The notes: generated from the sequence alone by a model not told the origin. A stretch of DNA of 64,000 nucleotides from Sphingomonas sp. DG1-23 (GCF_030730875.1 NZ_JAVAMA010000008.1:179006-243005), one strand, 5' to 3'. Positions 53,310 through 62,179 are shown, counted from the stretch's first letter. Made by a program: numbers and translations.

Positions 53310-53447
53310 ATGGCCGATACGGGCGAAAACAGCACCGAAGTTCAGGTGCACGCCGAAACCTATAGCGGCTTCACCAAGCTCATGCTGTGGGGAACGATCG
53401 CGTCGGCCGCCGTGGGCGCCTTCGTCGTCTTCATGATCGCCAGTTGA
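53310..53447 (+). CDS. aa3-type cytochrome c oxidase subunit IV
   Basis: A 45-residue protein, too short for many gene finders: MADTGENSTEVQVHAETYSG then FTKLMLWGTIASAAVGAFVV and FMIAS. The HAETYSGFTKLMLWG motif and single membrane helix match the small bacterial aa3 oxidase subunit IV. A GAGGGGA site lies upstream. It ends one base before the GTG of pntAA and is probably cotranscribed, an arrangement known in sphingomonads. Confidence 0.8.
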   Translation: MADTGENSTEVQVHAETYSGFTKLMLWGTIASAAVGAFVVFMIAS

Positions 53448-53448
53448 G

Positions 53449-54570
53449 GTGAGGATCGCGGTGCTCAAGGAGGCAGCCGCGGGCGAGCGGCGCGTCTCCG
53501 CGACTCCCGAGACCGTCAAGAAGTTCATCGGTCTGGGCGCCACTGTCGCGGTCGAGGCCGGAGCAGGCGAGACGGCGTCGATTGCCGACCAAGGCTATGT
53601 CGATGCTGGCGCGACGCTCGGCGGCCGCGCCGAGACCCTCGCCGATGCAGATATCGTGCTTGGCGTCCAGGGACCCGATCCCGACCAGCTGCCTGGTCTG
53701 AAACAGGGTGCGTGGATCGTTGCGGGGCTAAACCCTTTCGCCGAGCGTGGACGAGTCGATCGTTACGCAGAACTAGGCGCCGAAGCATTGGCGATGGAGT
53801 TCATGCCGCGCATCACCCGCGCGCAATCGATGGACATCCTCTCCTCACAGTCGAACCTCGCCGGTTACAAGGCGGTGCTCGATGCGGCTGCCGAATATGG
53901 CCGTGCCTTTCCGATGATGATGACCGCGGCGGGTACCGTCTCGGCAGCCAAGGTGTTCGTGATGGGCGTCGGCGTGGCCGGCTTGCAGGCGATCGCCACC
54001 GCACGGCGACTGGGCGCGCAGGTCTCGGCGACCGACGTGCGCGCGGCGACGAAGGAGCAGATCCAGTCGCTAGGCGCCAAGCCGATCTTCGTCGAGAATG
54101 TGAAGGGCATCGAGGGCGAGGGCACCGGAGGCTACGCCACCGAGATGTCCGACGAATATAAGGCTGCGCAGGCCGAACTGGTCTCGAGCCACATCGCAAA
54201 GCAGGACATCGTCATCACCACCGCGCTGATCCCGGGGCGCCCGGCACCGCGACTGATCAGCGACGCGCAGATCGCCAGCATGAAGCCGGGCAGCGTCATC
54301 GTCGATCTCGCGGTCGAGGCGGGCGGCAATGTCGAAGGCGCGGTGGCGGGCGAAGTGGTGACGATCCATGGCGTCAAGATCGTCGGCCATCGCAATGTAC
54401 CGTCGCGGCTGGCGGCGGACAGCTCGGCGCTGTTCGCGCGCAACCTGTTCAACTTCCTCTCGGCCTTCTGGGACAAGGAAGCCGGCAAGCCGGTGCTCGA
54501 CGAGGAAATCGGCAATGCGATCCGCCTGACGCAGGACGGCAAGGTGGTGCACGAGAGGTTGCTCGGGTGA
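53449..54570 (+). CDS. pntAA: NAD(P) transhydrogenase alpha subunit, part 1
   Basis: A 373-residue soluble subunit from a GTG at 53449. It has the NAD-binding domain of the split transhydrogenase: RIAVLKEAAAGERRVSATPE, SQSNLAGYKAV, MMTAAGTVSAAKVFVMGVGV, AGLQAIATARRLGAQVSATD, and VIVDLAVEAGGNVEGA. It transfers hydride from NADH to NADP in the membrane complex with PntAB and PntB, driven by the proton gradient. Its stop overlaps the start of an inserted nuclease gene (GTGA) instead of being followed directly by pntAB. Confidence 0.95.
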   Translation: MRIAVLKEAAAGERRVSATPETVKKFIGLGATVAVEAGAGETASIADQGYVDAGATLGGRAETLADADIVLGVQGPDPDQLPGLKQGAWIVAGLNPFAERGRVDRYAELGAEALAMEFMPRITRAQSMDILSSQSNLAGYKAVLDAAAEYGRAFPMMMTAAGTVSAAKVFVMGVGVAGLQAIATARRLGAQVSATDVRAATKEQIQSLGAKPIFVENVKGIEGEGTGGYATEMSDEYKAAQAELVSSHIAKQDIVITTALIPGRPAPRLISDAQIASMKPGSVIVDLAVEAGGNVEGAVAGEVVTIHGVKIVGHRNVPSRLAADSSALFARNLFNFLSAFWDKEAGKPVLDEEIGNAIRLTQDGKVVHERLLG

Positions 54571-55298
54571 AGGTTGAGGCGTTCAAGTCTTGGATGACGC
54601 CACGATATTCGAAGAACAGTGTCAATCTTCGGTATTCTAACGCCAAGCGCGTCGAAGAAGCATATGGAGACTTGGACGCTCTCTATGATGCCGATCAATT
54701 GGCTGGCGTAATCGAAGCATTGCAATATTCTCTGGGCGATGAGAAAGCTGGCCGTCCCAATCCCACCAAGTTGCGCATCGACGGAAACCCTTACAACGTC
54801 CTCAATAATTTCAAAACGGGTGTCCGAACCTACAGAGAATTTCGTGATAGTGGCGGCGAGAGCGAGGTGGCCAACGACGCGGCAATAGAACTTGCCGGTG
54901 AAGCGTTACGAGAAAAGCGGGAAGGAAGGCAGTTCGAACTGGAGCGGCATCTTCAGGAAAGCCTGCGCGGTGCCATCGAACAGCTCGAGCCAGGCCTCGT
55001 CATCGTCGATGACGGCGTAGAGCGTGCAGTGGATTCCGGCTTCATCGACATTCTCGCTGTCGACCAGGCGGGCGCGCTGGTGGTGATCGAGCTCAAGGCG
55101 GGGATAGCCAAACGAGAGGCACTCGGACAAATTCTAGGTTATATGGGCGACCTCAAGATGGAGGAGCCGGAGTCTGCAGTTCGCGGGATCTTGGTCGCTG
55201 CGGCCTTCGATAAGAGTTGTAAAAGCGCGAGGGTTGTCACGCCCTCTATCCAATTGCGCGAGTATCGCTTTGTCTTTGATTTTGTCGCGCCGGAGTAA
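54567..55298 (+). CDS. NucS-like PD-(D/E)XK endonuclease-domain protein inside the pnt operon
   Basis: A 243-residue protein beginning at a GTG that overlaps the pntAA stop (GTGA). The C-terminal half is a NucS/DUF91-like nuclease domain with the full set of catalytic positions: Glu126 (ELERHLQ), Asp161 (GFIDILAVD), E175-L-K177 (VVIELKAG) and Q188-x3-Y192 (QILGYMGDL). The N-terminal 100 residues (TPRYSKNSVNLRYSNAKRVE, NVLNNFKTGVRTYREF) form an unassigned helical domain that may bind DNA. GC content in the first half is visibly below that of the neighbours, which points to acquisition. It is transcribed with the transhydrogenase genes. Its job (repair or defence) is unknown. Confidence 0.82.
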   Translation: MKVEAFKSWMTPRYSKNSVNLRYSNAKRVEEAYGDLDALYDADQLAGVIEALQYSLGDEKAGRPNPTKLRIDGNPYNVLNNFKTGVRTYREFRDSGGESEVANDAAIELAGEALREKREGRQFELERHLQESLRGAIEQLEPGLVIVDDGVERAVDSGFIDILAVDQAGALVVIELKAGIAKREALGQILGYMGDLKMEEPESAVRGILVAAAFDKSCKSARVVTPSIQLREYRFVFDFVAPE

Positions 55299-55301
55299 TC
55301 C

Positions 55302-55583
55302 ATGGACTTCATCTCGATCCTGTCGATTTTCGTGCTGGCCTGTTTCGTCGGCTATTATGTCGTCTGGTCGGTCACCCCGGCGCTGCACACGCCGCTGATG
55401 GCGGTGACCAATGCGATCTCGTCGGTGATCATCGTCGGCGCGCTGATCGCGTCGATGGCGGCGGGGGCGGAGATCGCCAAATGGCTTGGGCTGGTCGCGG
55501 TCGCATTCGCCAGCGTCAACATTTTCGGCGGGTTCGCGGTGACCGAGCGCATGCTCGCGATGTACAAGAAGAAGGAGCGCTGA
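55302..55583 (+). CDS. pntAB: NAD(P) transhydrogenase alpha subunit, part 2
   Basis: A 93-residue membrane subunit with three helices (SILSIFVLACFVGYYVVWSV, MAVTNAISSVIIVGALIASM, GLVAVAFASVNIFGGFAVTE). HTPLMAVTNAISSVIIVGAL and GGFAVTERMLAMYKKKER are family signatures. It forms part of the proton channel of the transhydrogenase. The gene is one base from pntB and three bases from the nuclease gene. Confidence 0.95.
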   Translation: MDFISILSIFVLACFVGYYVVWSVTPALHTPLMAVTNAISSVIIVGALIASMAAGAEIAKWLGLVAVAFASVNIFGGFAVTERMLAMYKKKER

Positions 55584-55584
55584 G

Positions 55585-57021
55585 ATGCACGAAGCCGCTC
55601 CGGTAAATCCCTGGGTCGCGCTCGCTTATCTGGTCGCGGGCGTCTGCTTCATCCTCGCGCTGCGCGGACTCTCGAGCCCCGCGACCAGCCGTCGCGGCAA
55701 CCGGCTCGGCATGATCGGCATGGCGATCGCGGTGATCACCACCTTGGTGACGCACGAGATCGCCAGCCCGATCGAGCTGGGCGCGGCAATCGCGATCGGC
55801 GGTGCAATTGGTTTCGTCACTGCGCGGCGGATCGCGATGACGGCGATGCCCCAGCTGGTCGCGGCGTTCCACAGCCTTGTCGGCATGGCGGCAGTGCTCG
55901 TCGCCGCGGCGGCCTTCCTCAATCCGCAAGCGTTCGGGATCGGCGAGCTGATCGTCCCGATGATCGGGCAGCCCTGGGTGAGCATTCATCAGGTCAGTCG
56001 TGTCGAGATGGGCCTCGGCGTCGCGATCGGCGCGATCACTTTCTCGGGATCGGTGATCGCCTTCCTCAAGTTGAACGGCAATATGAGCGGCAAGCCGATC
56101 CTGCTGCCCGGCCGTCACGTCATCAATCTGGGGCTGCTCGCCGGGATCCTCGGCCTGATCGCCTATTTCGTCACCGATCAGTCGCCTTGGGTGTTCTGGA
56201 CCGTCACCGGGCTCAGCTTCGTGATCGGCTTCCTGTTGATCGTGCCGATCGGCGGCGCCGACATGCCGGTCGTCGTCTCGATGCTCAACTCCTATTCGGG
56301 CTGGGCAGCTGCGGCGATGGGGTTCACGCTCCACAACACTGCGATGATCGTCACCGGCGCATTGGTCGGCAGCTCGGGCGCGATCCTCAGCTATATCATG
56401 TGCCGTGCGATGAACCGTAGCTTCATCAGCGTGATCGCGGGCGGGTTCGGCGGCGACAGTGGTGCCGGTGCGGCCGCGGCGGCGACCGACCGTCCGTGGA
56501 AGCGCGGCTCCGCCGAGGACGCCGCTTTCCTGATGAGCCAGGCCGAGCAGGTCATCATCGTCCCCGGCTACGGCATGGCGGTCGCGCAGGCGCAGCATGC
56601 GCTCAGGGAAATGGGCGACAAGCTCAAAGAGCATGGCGTTCGTGTGAAATATGCGATCCACCCGGTCGCGGGGCGTATGCCCGGGCACATGAATGTGCTG
56701 CTCGCCGAGGCGAACGTGCCCTATGACGAGGTGTTCGAGCTCGAGGACATCAATTCCGAGTTTGCCCAGACCGACGTTGCCTTCGTCATCGGCGCCAACG
56801 ATGTGACCAACCCCGCCGCCAAGACCGACAAGTCGTCGCCGATCTACGGCATGCCGGTGCTCGACGTCGAAAAAGCCAAGACGGTGCTGTTCATCAAGCG
56901 CTCGATGGGCGGAGTCGGTTATGCCGGTGTAGACAATGAGCTGTTTTATCGCGACAATACCATGATGCTTCTGGCTGACGCCAAGAAGATGGTGGAAGAA
57001 ATCGTTAAGTCGCTCGACTAA
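55585..57021 (+). CDS. pntB: NAD(P) transhydrogenase beta subunit
   Basis: A 478-residue protein. The N-terminal 260 residues are membrane-spanning (for example MGLGVAIGAITFSGSVIAFL and GADMPVVVSMLNSYSGWAAA). The C-terminal NADP-binding domain has VIIVPGYGMAVAQAQHALRE, VRVKYAIHPVAGRMPGHMNV and LFIKRSMGGVGYAGVDNELF. It completes the complex with PntAA and PntAB, which supplies NADPH. Confidence 0.95.
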   Translation: MHEAAPVNPWVALAYLVAGVCFILALRGLSSPATSRRGNRLGMIGMAIAVITTLVTHEIASPIELGAAIAIGGAIGFVTARRIAMTAMPQLVAAFHSLVGMAAVLVAAAAFLNPQAFGIGELIVPMIGQPWVSIHQVSRVEMGLGVAIGAITFSGSVIAFLKLNGNMSGKPILLPGRHVINLGLLAGILGLIAYFVTDQSPWVFWTVTGLSFVIGFLLIVPIGGADMPVVVSMLNSYSGWAAAAMGFTLHNTAMIVTGALVGSSGAILSYIMCRAMNRSFISVIAGGFGGDSGAGAAAAATDRPWKRGSAEDAAFLMSQAEQVIIVPGYGMAVAQAQHALREMGDKLKEHGVRVKYAIHPVAGRMPGHMNVLLAEANVPYDEVFELEDINSEFAQTDVAFVIGANDVTNPAAKTDKSSPIYGMPVLDVEKAKTVLFIKRSMGGVGYAGVDNELFYRDNTMMLLADAKKMVEEIVKSLD

Positions 57022-57197
57022 CTCTCGATCGACGGGGGAATTTCTACAGATATAGCCTCGCGTTCGATCCGGAACGGACGCTTGATCGACCAACCTGCCG
57101 TGCGGATCGCCTCATAACCTCCAAAACGGAGGAAATCGGACTCAACCGTTCCAGGGCCATGCGGCATCTCCGGAACAGAAGACGAACCTGAGGCAGG

Positions 57198-58148
57198 ATG
57201 GCGAGATTGACGATGTTCCACGAAAGCTCGGGCGAAGGCTATGCCACCACCGCGCCGGTCGCGCTGGTCGTCGCGGACAGCGTCGAGGCTGCGGCGGAGG
57301 CGCTCGAAGCCCTGGATCTCGCGGGGTGCAAAGGCCGCAAGCCGATATCCTTCGCCGAAGCCTCGGCCGATCCGGGCAACTTCGACGGCCTCGATCTGAT
57401 CCTCGTCGAGACCGCGGCGGCGCCCGAGGCGCTGCTCGAAATCGTGCTGGCGCGGGTCGATACGGTAGCGCGCGAACGCGCGCTCGGCATCGTCGCGACG
57501 GTGCTCCCCGAGCAGATCGACGTGGCGGCCGCCCAATTGCTCGGCTCGCGCAGCCAGATCCTTTGCAACCCCGTTCGGGCCGAACGAATCAGTGCGATCG
57601 CCGGAGCCAAATGGCACCCGCGCGCGGTGATGGACGACGTCAACCGCGATGCCGAGTCGGTCCGCCTGCGTCGCCTGAGCGAGGAAGTGGCGCGGATCGC
57701 CGAGACGTTGGCAAGGCTGACCCGCAGCGAGGATGCCGAGCCGCGATCCGTGCGCGATCGGGGCAGCGGGTATCGCGGACCGGACACCGGTCCGCCGGTG
57801 GAGATCAGCGCAGCTGAGATTCGCGCGGTGATCCGCGCGAGGCGGATGCGAGCGCAATTCTTCGCCGACGAGCTGTTCGCCGATCCTGCATGGGACATGC
57901 TGCTCGATCTGTTCGCGGCGCAGCTCGAACGGCGTCAGGTGTCGGTATCGAGCCTGTGCATCGCCGCAGCGGTGCCGCCCACCACGGCGCTCCGCTGGAT
58001 CGGGACCTTGCACGAGGCCGGGCTGTTCGAGCGGCAGGCCGATCCGACCGATCGACGACGGGCCTATATCGGGTTGAGCGCCAAGGGGCTCGAGGGCATG
58101 CGAAGCTATGCGAGCGCCGTAAAGCGCGCCGGACTGCAGCTGGTGTGA
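57198..58148 (+). CDS. MarR-like winged-helix regulator with N-terminal receiver-like domain
   Basis: A 316-residue protein. Residues 15-135 have alternating strands and helices like a degenerate receiver domain (ALVVADSVEAAAEALEALDL ... LDLILVETAAAPEALLEIVL), without the usual acidic pocket. The C-terminal part from about 225 is a winged helix of MarR/replication-terminator type: WDMLLDLFAAQLERRQVSVS, SLCIAAAVPPTTALRWIGTL, HEAGLFERQADPTDRRRAYI. Such proteins are found throughout sphingomonads. The regulon is unknown. Confidence 0.75.
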   Translation: MARLTMFHESSGEGYATTAPVALVVADSVEAAAEALEALDLAGCKGRKPISFAEASADPGNFDGLDLILVETAAAPEALLEIVLARVDTVARERALGIVATVLPEQIDVAAAQLLGSRSQILCNPVRAERISAIAGAKWHPRAVMDDVNRDAESVRLRRLSEEVARIAETLARLTRSEDAEPRSVRDRGSGYRGPDTGPPVEISAAEIRAVIRARRMRAQFFADELFADPAWDMLLDLFAAQLERRQVSVSSLCIAAAVPPTTALRWIGTLHEAGLFERQADPTDRRRAYIGLSAKGLEGMRSYASAVKRAGLQLV

Positions 58149-58195
58149 AACCGGGCCTTGCCCCCGCGCGCTGCTTTTGGCATCGCGGGAGGCAA

Positions 58196-58271
58196 GGGCG
58201 CTTAGCTCAGTTGGTAGAGCATCTCGTTTACACCGAGAGGGTCGGCGGTTCGAGCCCGTCAGCGCCCACCA
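58196..58271 (+). tRNA. tRNA-Val (TAC)
   Basis: A complete cloverleaf: acceptor GGGCGCT/AGCGCCC, D arm GCTC/GAGC, anticodon stem CTCGT/ACGAG-type around the loop TTTACAC (anticodon TAC), T arm CGGCGGTTCGAGCCCGTC and encoded CCA at 58269-58271. It has a normal seven-base anticodon loop, in contrast to the two tRNA-like genes at 3.4-3.6 kb. Confidence 0.95.
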
Positions 58272-58289
58272 TCCCTTGCCTGAACCGCG

Positions 58290-58655
58290 TCAACTGGCCT
58301 TGAAGGTCGGCGTGCCGTTGGCGTAGTTGACCGTCACATAGGCGTTGTCGCAGACGTTGATCGCGCTCCATACCGCCGAAGTGCCGTCGTCGAACGTCGC
58401 CTTCAGATCGTATCGGCAGCCGCTGCCTTTGTCGAAATGAACGGTCATCTTGCCGTTGGGCTTGACCGATTTGGCCTCTTTGGTGAGTTCAGTGTCGATC
58501 TTGTTCGCCACCCAGGTGCCGGCGCCGCCCGGCGATATTTCGACCGTCTTGATCGTCTTGCCTGTGTTGTTGACGAGGATGAAATCCCAGTCCTCGGCCA
58601 TCGCCGGCGCGGCGAGCGTCAGCACGGCGGCGATCGCCATTGCGCTTCTTATCAT
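58290..58655 (-). CDS. Small exported protein of unknown function
   Basis: A 121-residue protein from ATG 58655 (GGAGGGG site). The signal peptide is SAMAIAAVLTLAAPAMAEDW. The mature part is a small beta-sandwich: DFILVNNTGKTIKTVEISPG, MTVHFDKGSGCRYDLKATFD, DGTSAVWSAINVCDNAYVTV, with one Cys pair. This family is common in sphingomonads, sometimes misnamed argininosuccinate lyase. The function is unknown. Confidence 0.75.
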   Translation of the reverse strand: MIRSAMAIAAVLTLAAPAMAEDWDFILVNNTGKTIKTVEISPGGAGTWVANKIDTELTKEAKSVKPNGKMTVHFDKGSGCRYDLKATFDDGTSAVWSAINVCDNAYVTVNYANGTPTFKAS

Positions 58656-58723
58656 CGCAGTCCCCTCCTGCATTGCCCTTTTCTGCGCGCAGATTGCGCC
58701 TCTGCGCGGCGGTCGGCAAGGGG

Positions 58724-59287
58724 CTAGAGTGGCCGGACCAGCCGCATGGCGCAGGCGATCCAGGGCGGGTCGCTCACCACTTGCTGGCGGGCTCCGGCGC
58801 CGAGCGGCAGCAGATGCAGCTTGTCGCCGTCGCGCCCGATCAGGCGGCCGAACAGGAACCGCCCCGCAGGCCGAGGCACGAGCACATCGCGATTGAGCGC
58901 GCCGGCATAGGCCTCTGGAGCGAGTCGACTGCACCAGATTTCGTCGCCCGCGCGATAATCGCCGATCCCGCCACCCACGGTCACCGCGATCATCTCCGGC
59001 TCGGCACGCGGCGGGACCACCGAAGCCGGACGGCGTGGCGCCTGCGCGCCGCTGCCGTCGAGGATTGCCGCGACGGCGATTTCCGGCCGATCGGGCAAGC
59101 GGACCAGATCCGATGCGTCGACGCCGAGCGCGGCGGCGATACGGTTCAGCCAGCCGACCGATACCGTGCGGGTGCCCGTTTCGAGGCGCCCGATCGTCTG
59201 CGCCGTAGTAGGCGGCTCACAGCGCTGCGCGACTTCGTCGAGCGTGAGGCCCTTGGCGCGCCGAACCTCGCGGATGGCAGTGATCAT
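58724..59287 (-). CDS. XRE-type HTH regulator
   Basis: A 187-residue protein. Residues 1-60 are a Cro/C1-type HTH (IREVRRAKGLTLDEVAQRCE, TTAQTIGRLETGTRTVSVGW, LNRIAAALGVDASDLVRLPD). The C-terminal half has a beta-rich, S24-peptidase-like layout (GDEIWCSRLAPEAYAGALNR, DVLVPRPAGRFLFGRLIGRD), without the Ser-Lys dyad being obvious. It diverges from the DUF6456 gene 88 bases away and may control it. Confidence 0.8.
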   Translation of the reverse strand: MITAIREVRRAKGLTLDEVAQRCEPPTTAQTIGRLETGTRTVSVGWLNRIAAALGVDASDLVRLPDRPEIAVAAILDGSGAQAPRRPASVVPPRAEPEMIAVTVGGGIGDYRAGDEIWCSRLAPEAYAGALNRDVLVPRPAGRFLFGRLIGRDGDKLHLLPLGAGARQQVVSDPPWIACAMRLVRPL

Positions 59288-59375
59288 CGACGACTCCTAA
59301 CCCATCTGGTTTTTCTCTTTCCTACAGAAGGGACTCTATGGCAAGTGAGTCGAATCGGAACAAAAGGAGATCATC

Positions 59376-59843
59376 ATGCGTGAACTTGTCGAGCGAAGGG
59401 TCGATAGCTTCGGCCCGTGCGGTAAAGCGGTACGGGGCCAGCGAAGCGTGACCGTCAATCTCGCCGAATCGCCGCTGGGCTGGTTGCGCGCGCGGGGACT
59501 TGTCGACGCGCGCCAATTCGAGGCGGGCGAGCGGCTGCGGGCCGATTACGAAAGAGCCTTGTTGGGGCCGAGCGTAACGATGCGCTGGGACGCCAGCCCG
59601 CGCGTGCCCGGCGGGGGGACGCAAGCCGATGACCCGACGGTGGCGCAGATCGCCGCCAAACGGCGCTTCGACGCCGCGGTGGCGGCAGTGGGGCAGGGGC
59701 TCTCGGACGTGCTTTGGCGGGTGGTCTGTGCAGGAGAGGGGCTGGCGACGGCCGAAAAGGCGCTGGGCTGGCCGAGCCGTGCCGGCAAGTTGGTGCTCGG
59801 CATCGCGCTCGATCGGCTGGCCGATCACTATCGCCTTGCCTGA
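59376..59843 (+). CDS. DUF6456 domain protein
   Basis: A 155-residue protein with AAAAGGAGA before the ATG. The DUF6456 core is visible: SPLGWLRARGLVDARQFEAG, ERLRADYERALLGPSVTMRW, then AKRRFDAAVAAVGQGLSDVL, WRVVCAGEGLATAEKALGWP, and LVLGIALDRLADHYRLA. The last part resembles the HTH-like helices of phage-derived Rus or Gp-type regulators. The function is unknown. The family is conserved in alphaproteobacteria. Confidence 0.8.
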   Translation: MRELVERRVDSFGPCGKAVRGQRSVTVNLAESPLGWLRARGLVDARQFEAGERLRADYERALLGPSVTMRWDASPRVPGGGTQADDPTVAQIAAKRRFDAAVAAVGQGLSDVLWRVVCAGEGLATAEKALGWPSRAGKLVLGIALDRLADHYRLA

Positions 59844-59939
59844 CCCGGGAAAAACAAGGCTAAGCCATCGCTAATCCTCATTGTTGCGGAACAGCCGACT
59901 CACCCGTGCGATTCCATCGTACAATGTTCCGGGGGCGAT

Positions 59940-60269
59940 ATGCGTACCAGCGACAAGGACGGCGCGCATATGCGCACGGCGCCGCGCATCAAGGTCTTTC
60001 AAGCCGGGGAGATGCGGTGCGGTTCGGGTGAGCCCAGGCGGGTCCATATGCTCAACATCTCGAGGGGCGGTGCGCTGCTTTACGCCGAAAGCGTGCCGAT
60101 GGTCGGAGAGCAGGTGCGTCTGGCATGTGGTATTCGGCTGGGGACAGCCCGTGTTCAATGGAGCGCGGGCCAGCGTTTTGGCGTGGCGTTCACGCGCCCG
60201 ATCAGTCCAGCGCAGATAGCGGCGGTCGTCGGCGAGCCGGAAGAGCCGGTCGAGGTGGCCAAGCGCTGA
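59940..60269 (+). CDS. PilZ domain protein
   Basis: A 109-residue protein. It has an RTAPRIKVFQAGEMRCGSGE opening, the (D/N)xSxxG motif as MLNISRGGALLYAESV and a closing VQWSAGQRFGVAFTRPIS. These are PilZ features. The N-terminal RxxxR that binds cyclic di-GMP is degenerate (RTAPR), so ligand binding is uncertain. The start could be 59940 or a second ATG at 59970. Confidence 0.75.
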   Translation: MRTSDKDGAHMRTAPRIKVFQAGEMRCGSGEPRRVHMLNISRGGALLYAESVPMVGEQVRLACGIRLGTARVQWSAGQRFGVAFTRPISPAQIAAVVGEPEEPVEVAKR

Positions 60270-60447
60270 ATTTCATCGCGCCGGCGGCGCAAATGACGGT
60301 TGCCCGCCACAGTGTAGTGCTCTCGTACGGCGCGCCCGCGGAACCCGCCATTGCCTGGATGCCATGCCGCAGATCAATATGCGAACGGCTCGCCCGGCAA
60401 GATCGACGCGCGTCGCCGGGTAAATTACGCGTCCCTGCGAGACGAGT

Positions 60448-61365
60448 TCAGCCGAGTGCCGCCACGGCCGCGTTCCAGGCGCCGGCCTCGTCCTCGCGTA
60501 GAGCATTAATCGCCGGGGCTTCGATCCTTCCTGTGGCGAGGTCGATCTCGATGTCGGCGTCGTAGAGGAACGTGGCGTTGCCGCTGATCGTTACGATCCG
60601 GTCGGCGCCCGCCCGCCCGCGGACCAGCCCGCCTTTATTGAACACGCGCACCACGGTGCCCAGCGGTACGCGTCCGGTGAGCCCGGCGGACAGCACCGAT
60701 GCCGCCATCGCGCTGCCGCAGCTGTCGGTGAGCCCGACGCCGCGCTCGAAGGTGCGCACGAACAGGTCGCCCCCGCGCAACTCGACGAACGAGACGTTCG
60801 CCCGGCCGGGAATCAGCGCCGGTCCCGCCTCGCAATATTCGCCCAGCGCCACCAACTCGGCTTCGTCCACGGCATCGACGAACGCCACGAGATGCGGATT
60901 GGGCATTGCCACCGCAGTGAAGCCGCGGTCGCTCGGCAGTTCGGACAGCGCCCCCTTGAGGCCGATGTCGGCCAACTCGGTCGAGGCAGGCCCGACGATA
61001 GTGCGGATCGTCACGACTCCCGGCGCAAGCGTCGCCTCGCGCGCGACCTGGGCCGAACTGGTCTTGAGCTTGACCCGTGCCGCATCCATGCCGAGCGCCT
61101 CGAAACCGGCGCGTGCGACACAGCGCAATCCGTTGAGGCAAGTCTCGGCTTCGGATCCGTCCGAATTGAACATCCGCATCCCGAAGGCGTGTTCGTCGTC
61201 GCCGGCGACGAGCAGCAACAGTCCGTCGCCGCCGACGGGCCCGTTGCGATCGGCAAGCGCGCGCGCCACCCGCGCCCAATCCCGATCGTCCAGTTTGATC
61301 GCGCGCGCGTCGATCAGGGGAAAGTCGTTCCCCGAGCCATGACATTTGGTAAAGGCGAACCGCAT
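60448..61365 (-). CDS. dapF: Diaminopimelate epimerase family protein
   Basis: A 305-residue protein from the ATG at 61365; an ATG three codons earlier is possible. It has the two-domain DapF fold: FTKCHGSGNDFPLIDAR, GGDGLLLL, MRMFNSDGSEAETCLNGLRC with the first catalytic Cys, and FERGVGLTDSCGSAMAAS with the second. Both cysteines are present. However, the usual CGNG and ACGTGACA contexts are replaced by CLNG and DSCGSAMA, which is seen in paralogues. It may be the biosynthetic enzyme or a paralogue acting on another amino acid. Confidence 0.75.
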   Translation of the reverse strand: MRFAFTKCHGSGNDFPLIDARAIKLDDRDWARVARALADRNGPVGGDGLLLLVAGDDEHAFGMRMFNSDGSEAETCLNGLRCVARAGFEALGMDAARVKLKTSSAQVAREATLAPGVVTIRTIVGPASTELADIGLKGALSELPSDRGFTAVAMPNPHLVAFVDAVDEAELVALGEYCEAGPALIPGRANVSFVELRGGDLFVRTFERGVGLTDSCGSAMAASVLSAGLTGRVPLGTVVRVFNKGGLVRGRAGADRIVTISGNATFLYDADIEIDLATGRIEAPAINALREDEAGAWNAAVAALG

Positions 61366-61406
61366 GCCGCCCATCTAGGACGGGACATCCGGCTTGGCTA
61401 CTCGCC

Positions 61407-62078
61407 TCAGGCTGCCTGCTGCGCAGTCACCGGTCCGCCCATCGCCGTCACCACCGCCTGATCCTTGGCGAGGATCGACGCGAAGCTCGGGCGCGCCAGC
61501 ATCGCCTCGACATAAGCGGCGGTGCGCGGATGGCGCGCGGCGTTGGCCGCCACGCCGATGCAGCCCAGCGTCGCGAAGGGGCTAGCCACCGCTATATCCG
61601 CGAGCGTCAGCCGATCCTCGACGAGAAAGCCGCTCGCCGGTATGACGTTCTCAAGATAGTCGCAGAGCGGCGGCAGCAAGTCGCGCTCGGCGAGGTCCGC
61701 GGCCTCATGATCACATTCCTGCTTGAGCACGCGCGGCCGCACGAAGCGATTGCCGAAGATCGCAGCACCCGCGGCCATCATCATCGTGTCGGCCATCTCG
61801 TCATACCAGATCGTCCGCGCGCGCGCGCGGGGCTCGAGCGGGATCAGATTGGGCTCGGGATATTTGGCCTCGAGATAGGCGACGATCGCGGACGAATCCG
61901 AGATCAGGAAATCCTCATCCTTGAAGCCGGGCATCTTGCCGAAGGGGCTGGCGGCCTGAAAATCCGGGCCGCCGCGGCCCATGCCCGCAGGCTGCAGTTC
62001 CAGGTCCAGCCCTTTTTCCGCCCCGAACACCATGCATTTGCGCACATAAGGCGACAGCGTCGAACCAAACACGATCAT
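61407..62078 (-). CDS. Glutathione S-transferase
   Basis: A 223-residue protein from ATG 62078. The thioredoxin-like N-terminus is IVFGSTLSPYVRKCMVFGAE with Ser/Tyr candidates for glutathione activation, then ASPFGKMPGFKDEDFLISDS and SAIVAYLEAKYPEPNLIP (the cis-Pro and ES-like region). The helical C-terminal domain has GFLVEDRLTLADIAVASPFA with the conserved N-capping Asp. The physiological substrate is unknown. Confidence 0.9.
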   Translation of the reverse strand: MIVFGSTLSPYVRKCMVFGAEKGLDLELQPAGMGRGGPDFQAASPFGKMPGFKDEDFLISDSSAIVAYLEAKYPEPNLIPLEPRARARTIWYDEMADTMMMAAGAAIFGNRFVRPRVLKQECDHEAADLAERDLLPPLCDYLENVIPASGFLVEDRLTLADIAVASPFATLGCIGVAANAARHPRTAAYVEAMLARPSFASILAKDQAVVTAMGGPVTAQQAA

Positions 62079-62179
62079 CGGATATTCCCCTCCATCATGC
62101 CGCAAAACCTGGCACTCCGGACCCTTGGAACACCGTGTTTGCCACGACAGCGCGAATCCGCTGTGCCAAGGAGAAGCCA

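Noticed and set aside
55516..57093. 525-codon frame antisense to pntB
   Set aside because: His/Asp/Arg-rich shadow of a conserved gene; no family pattern.
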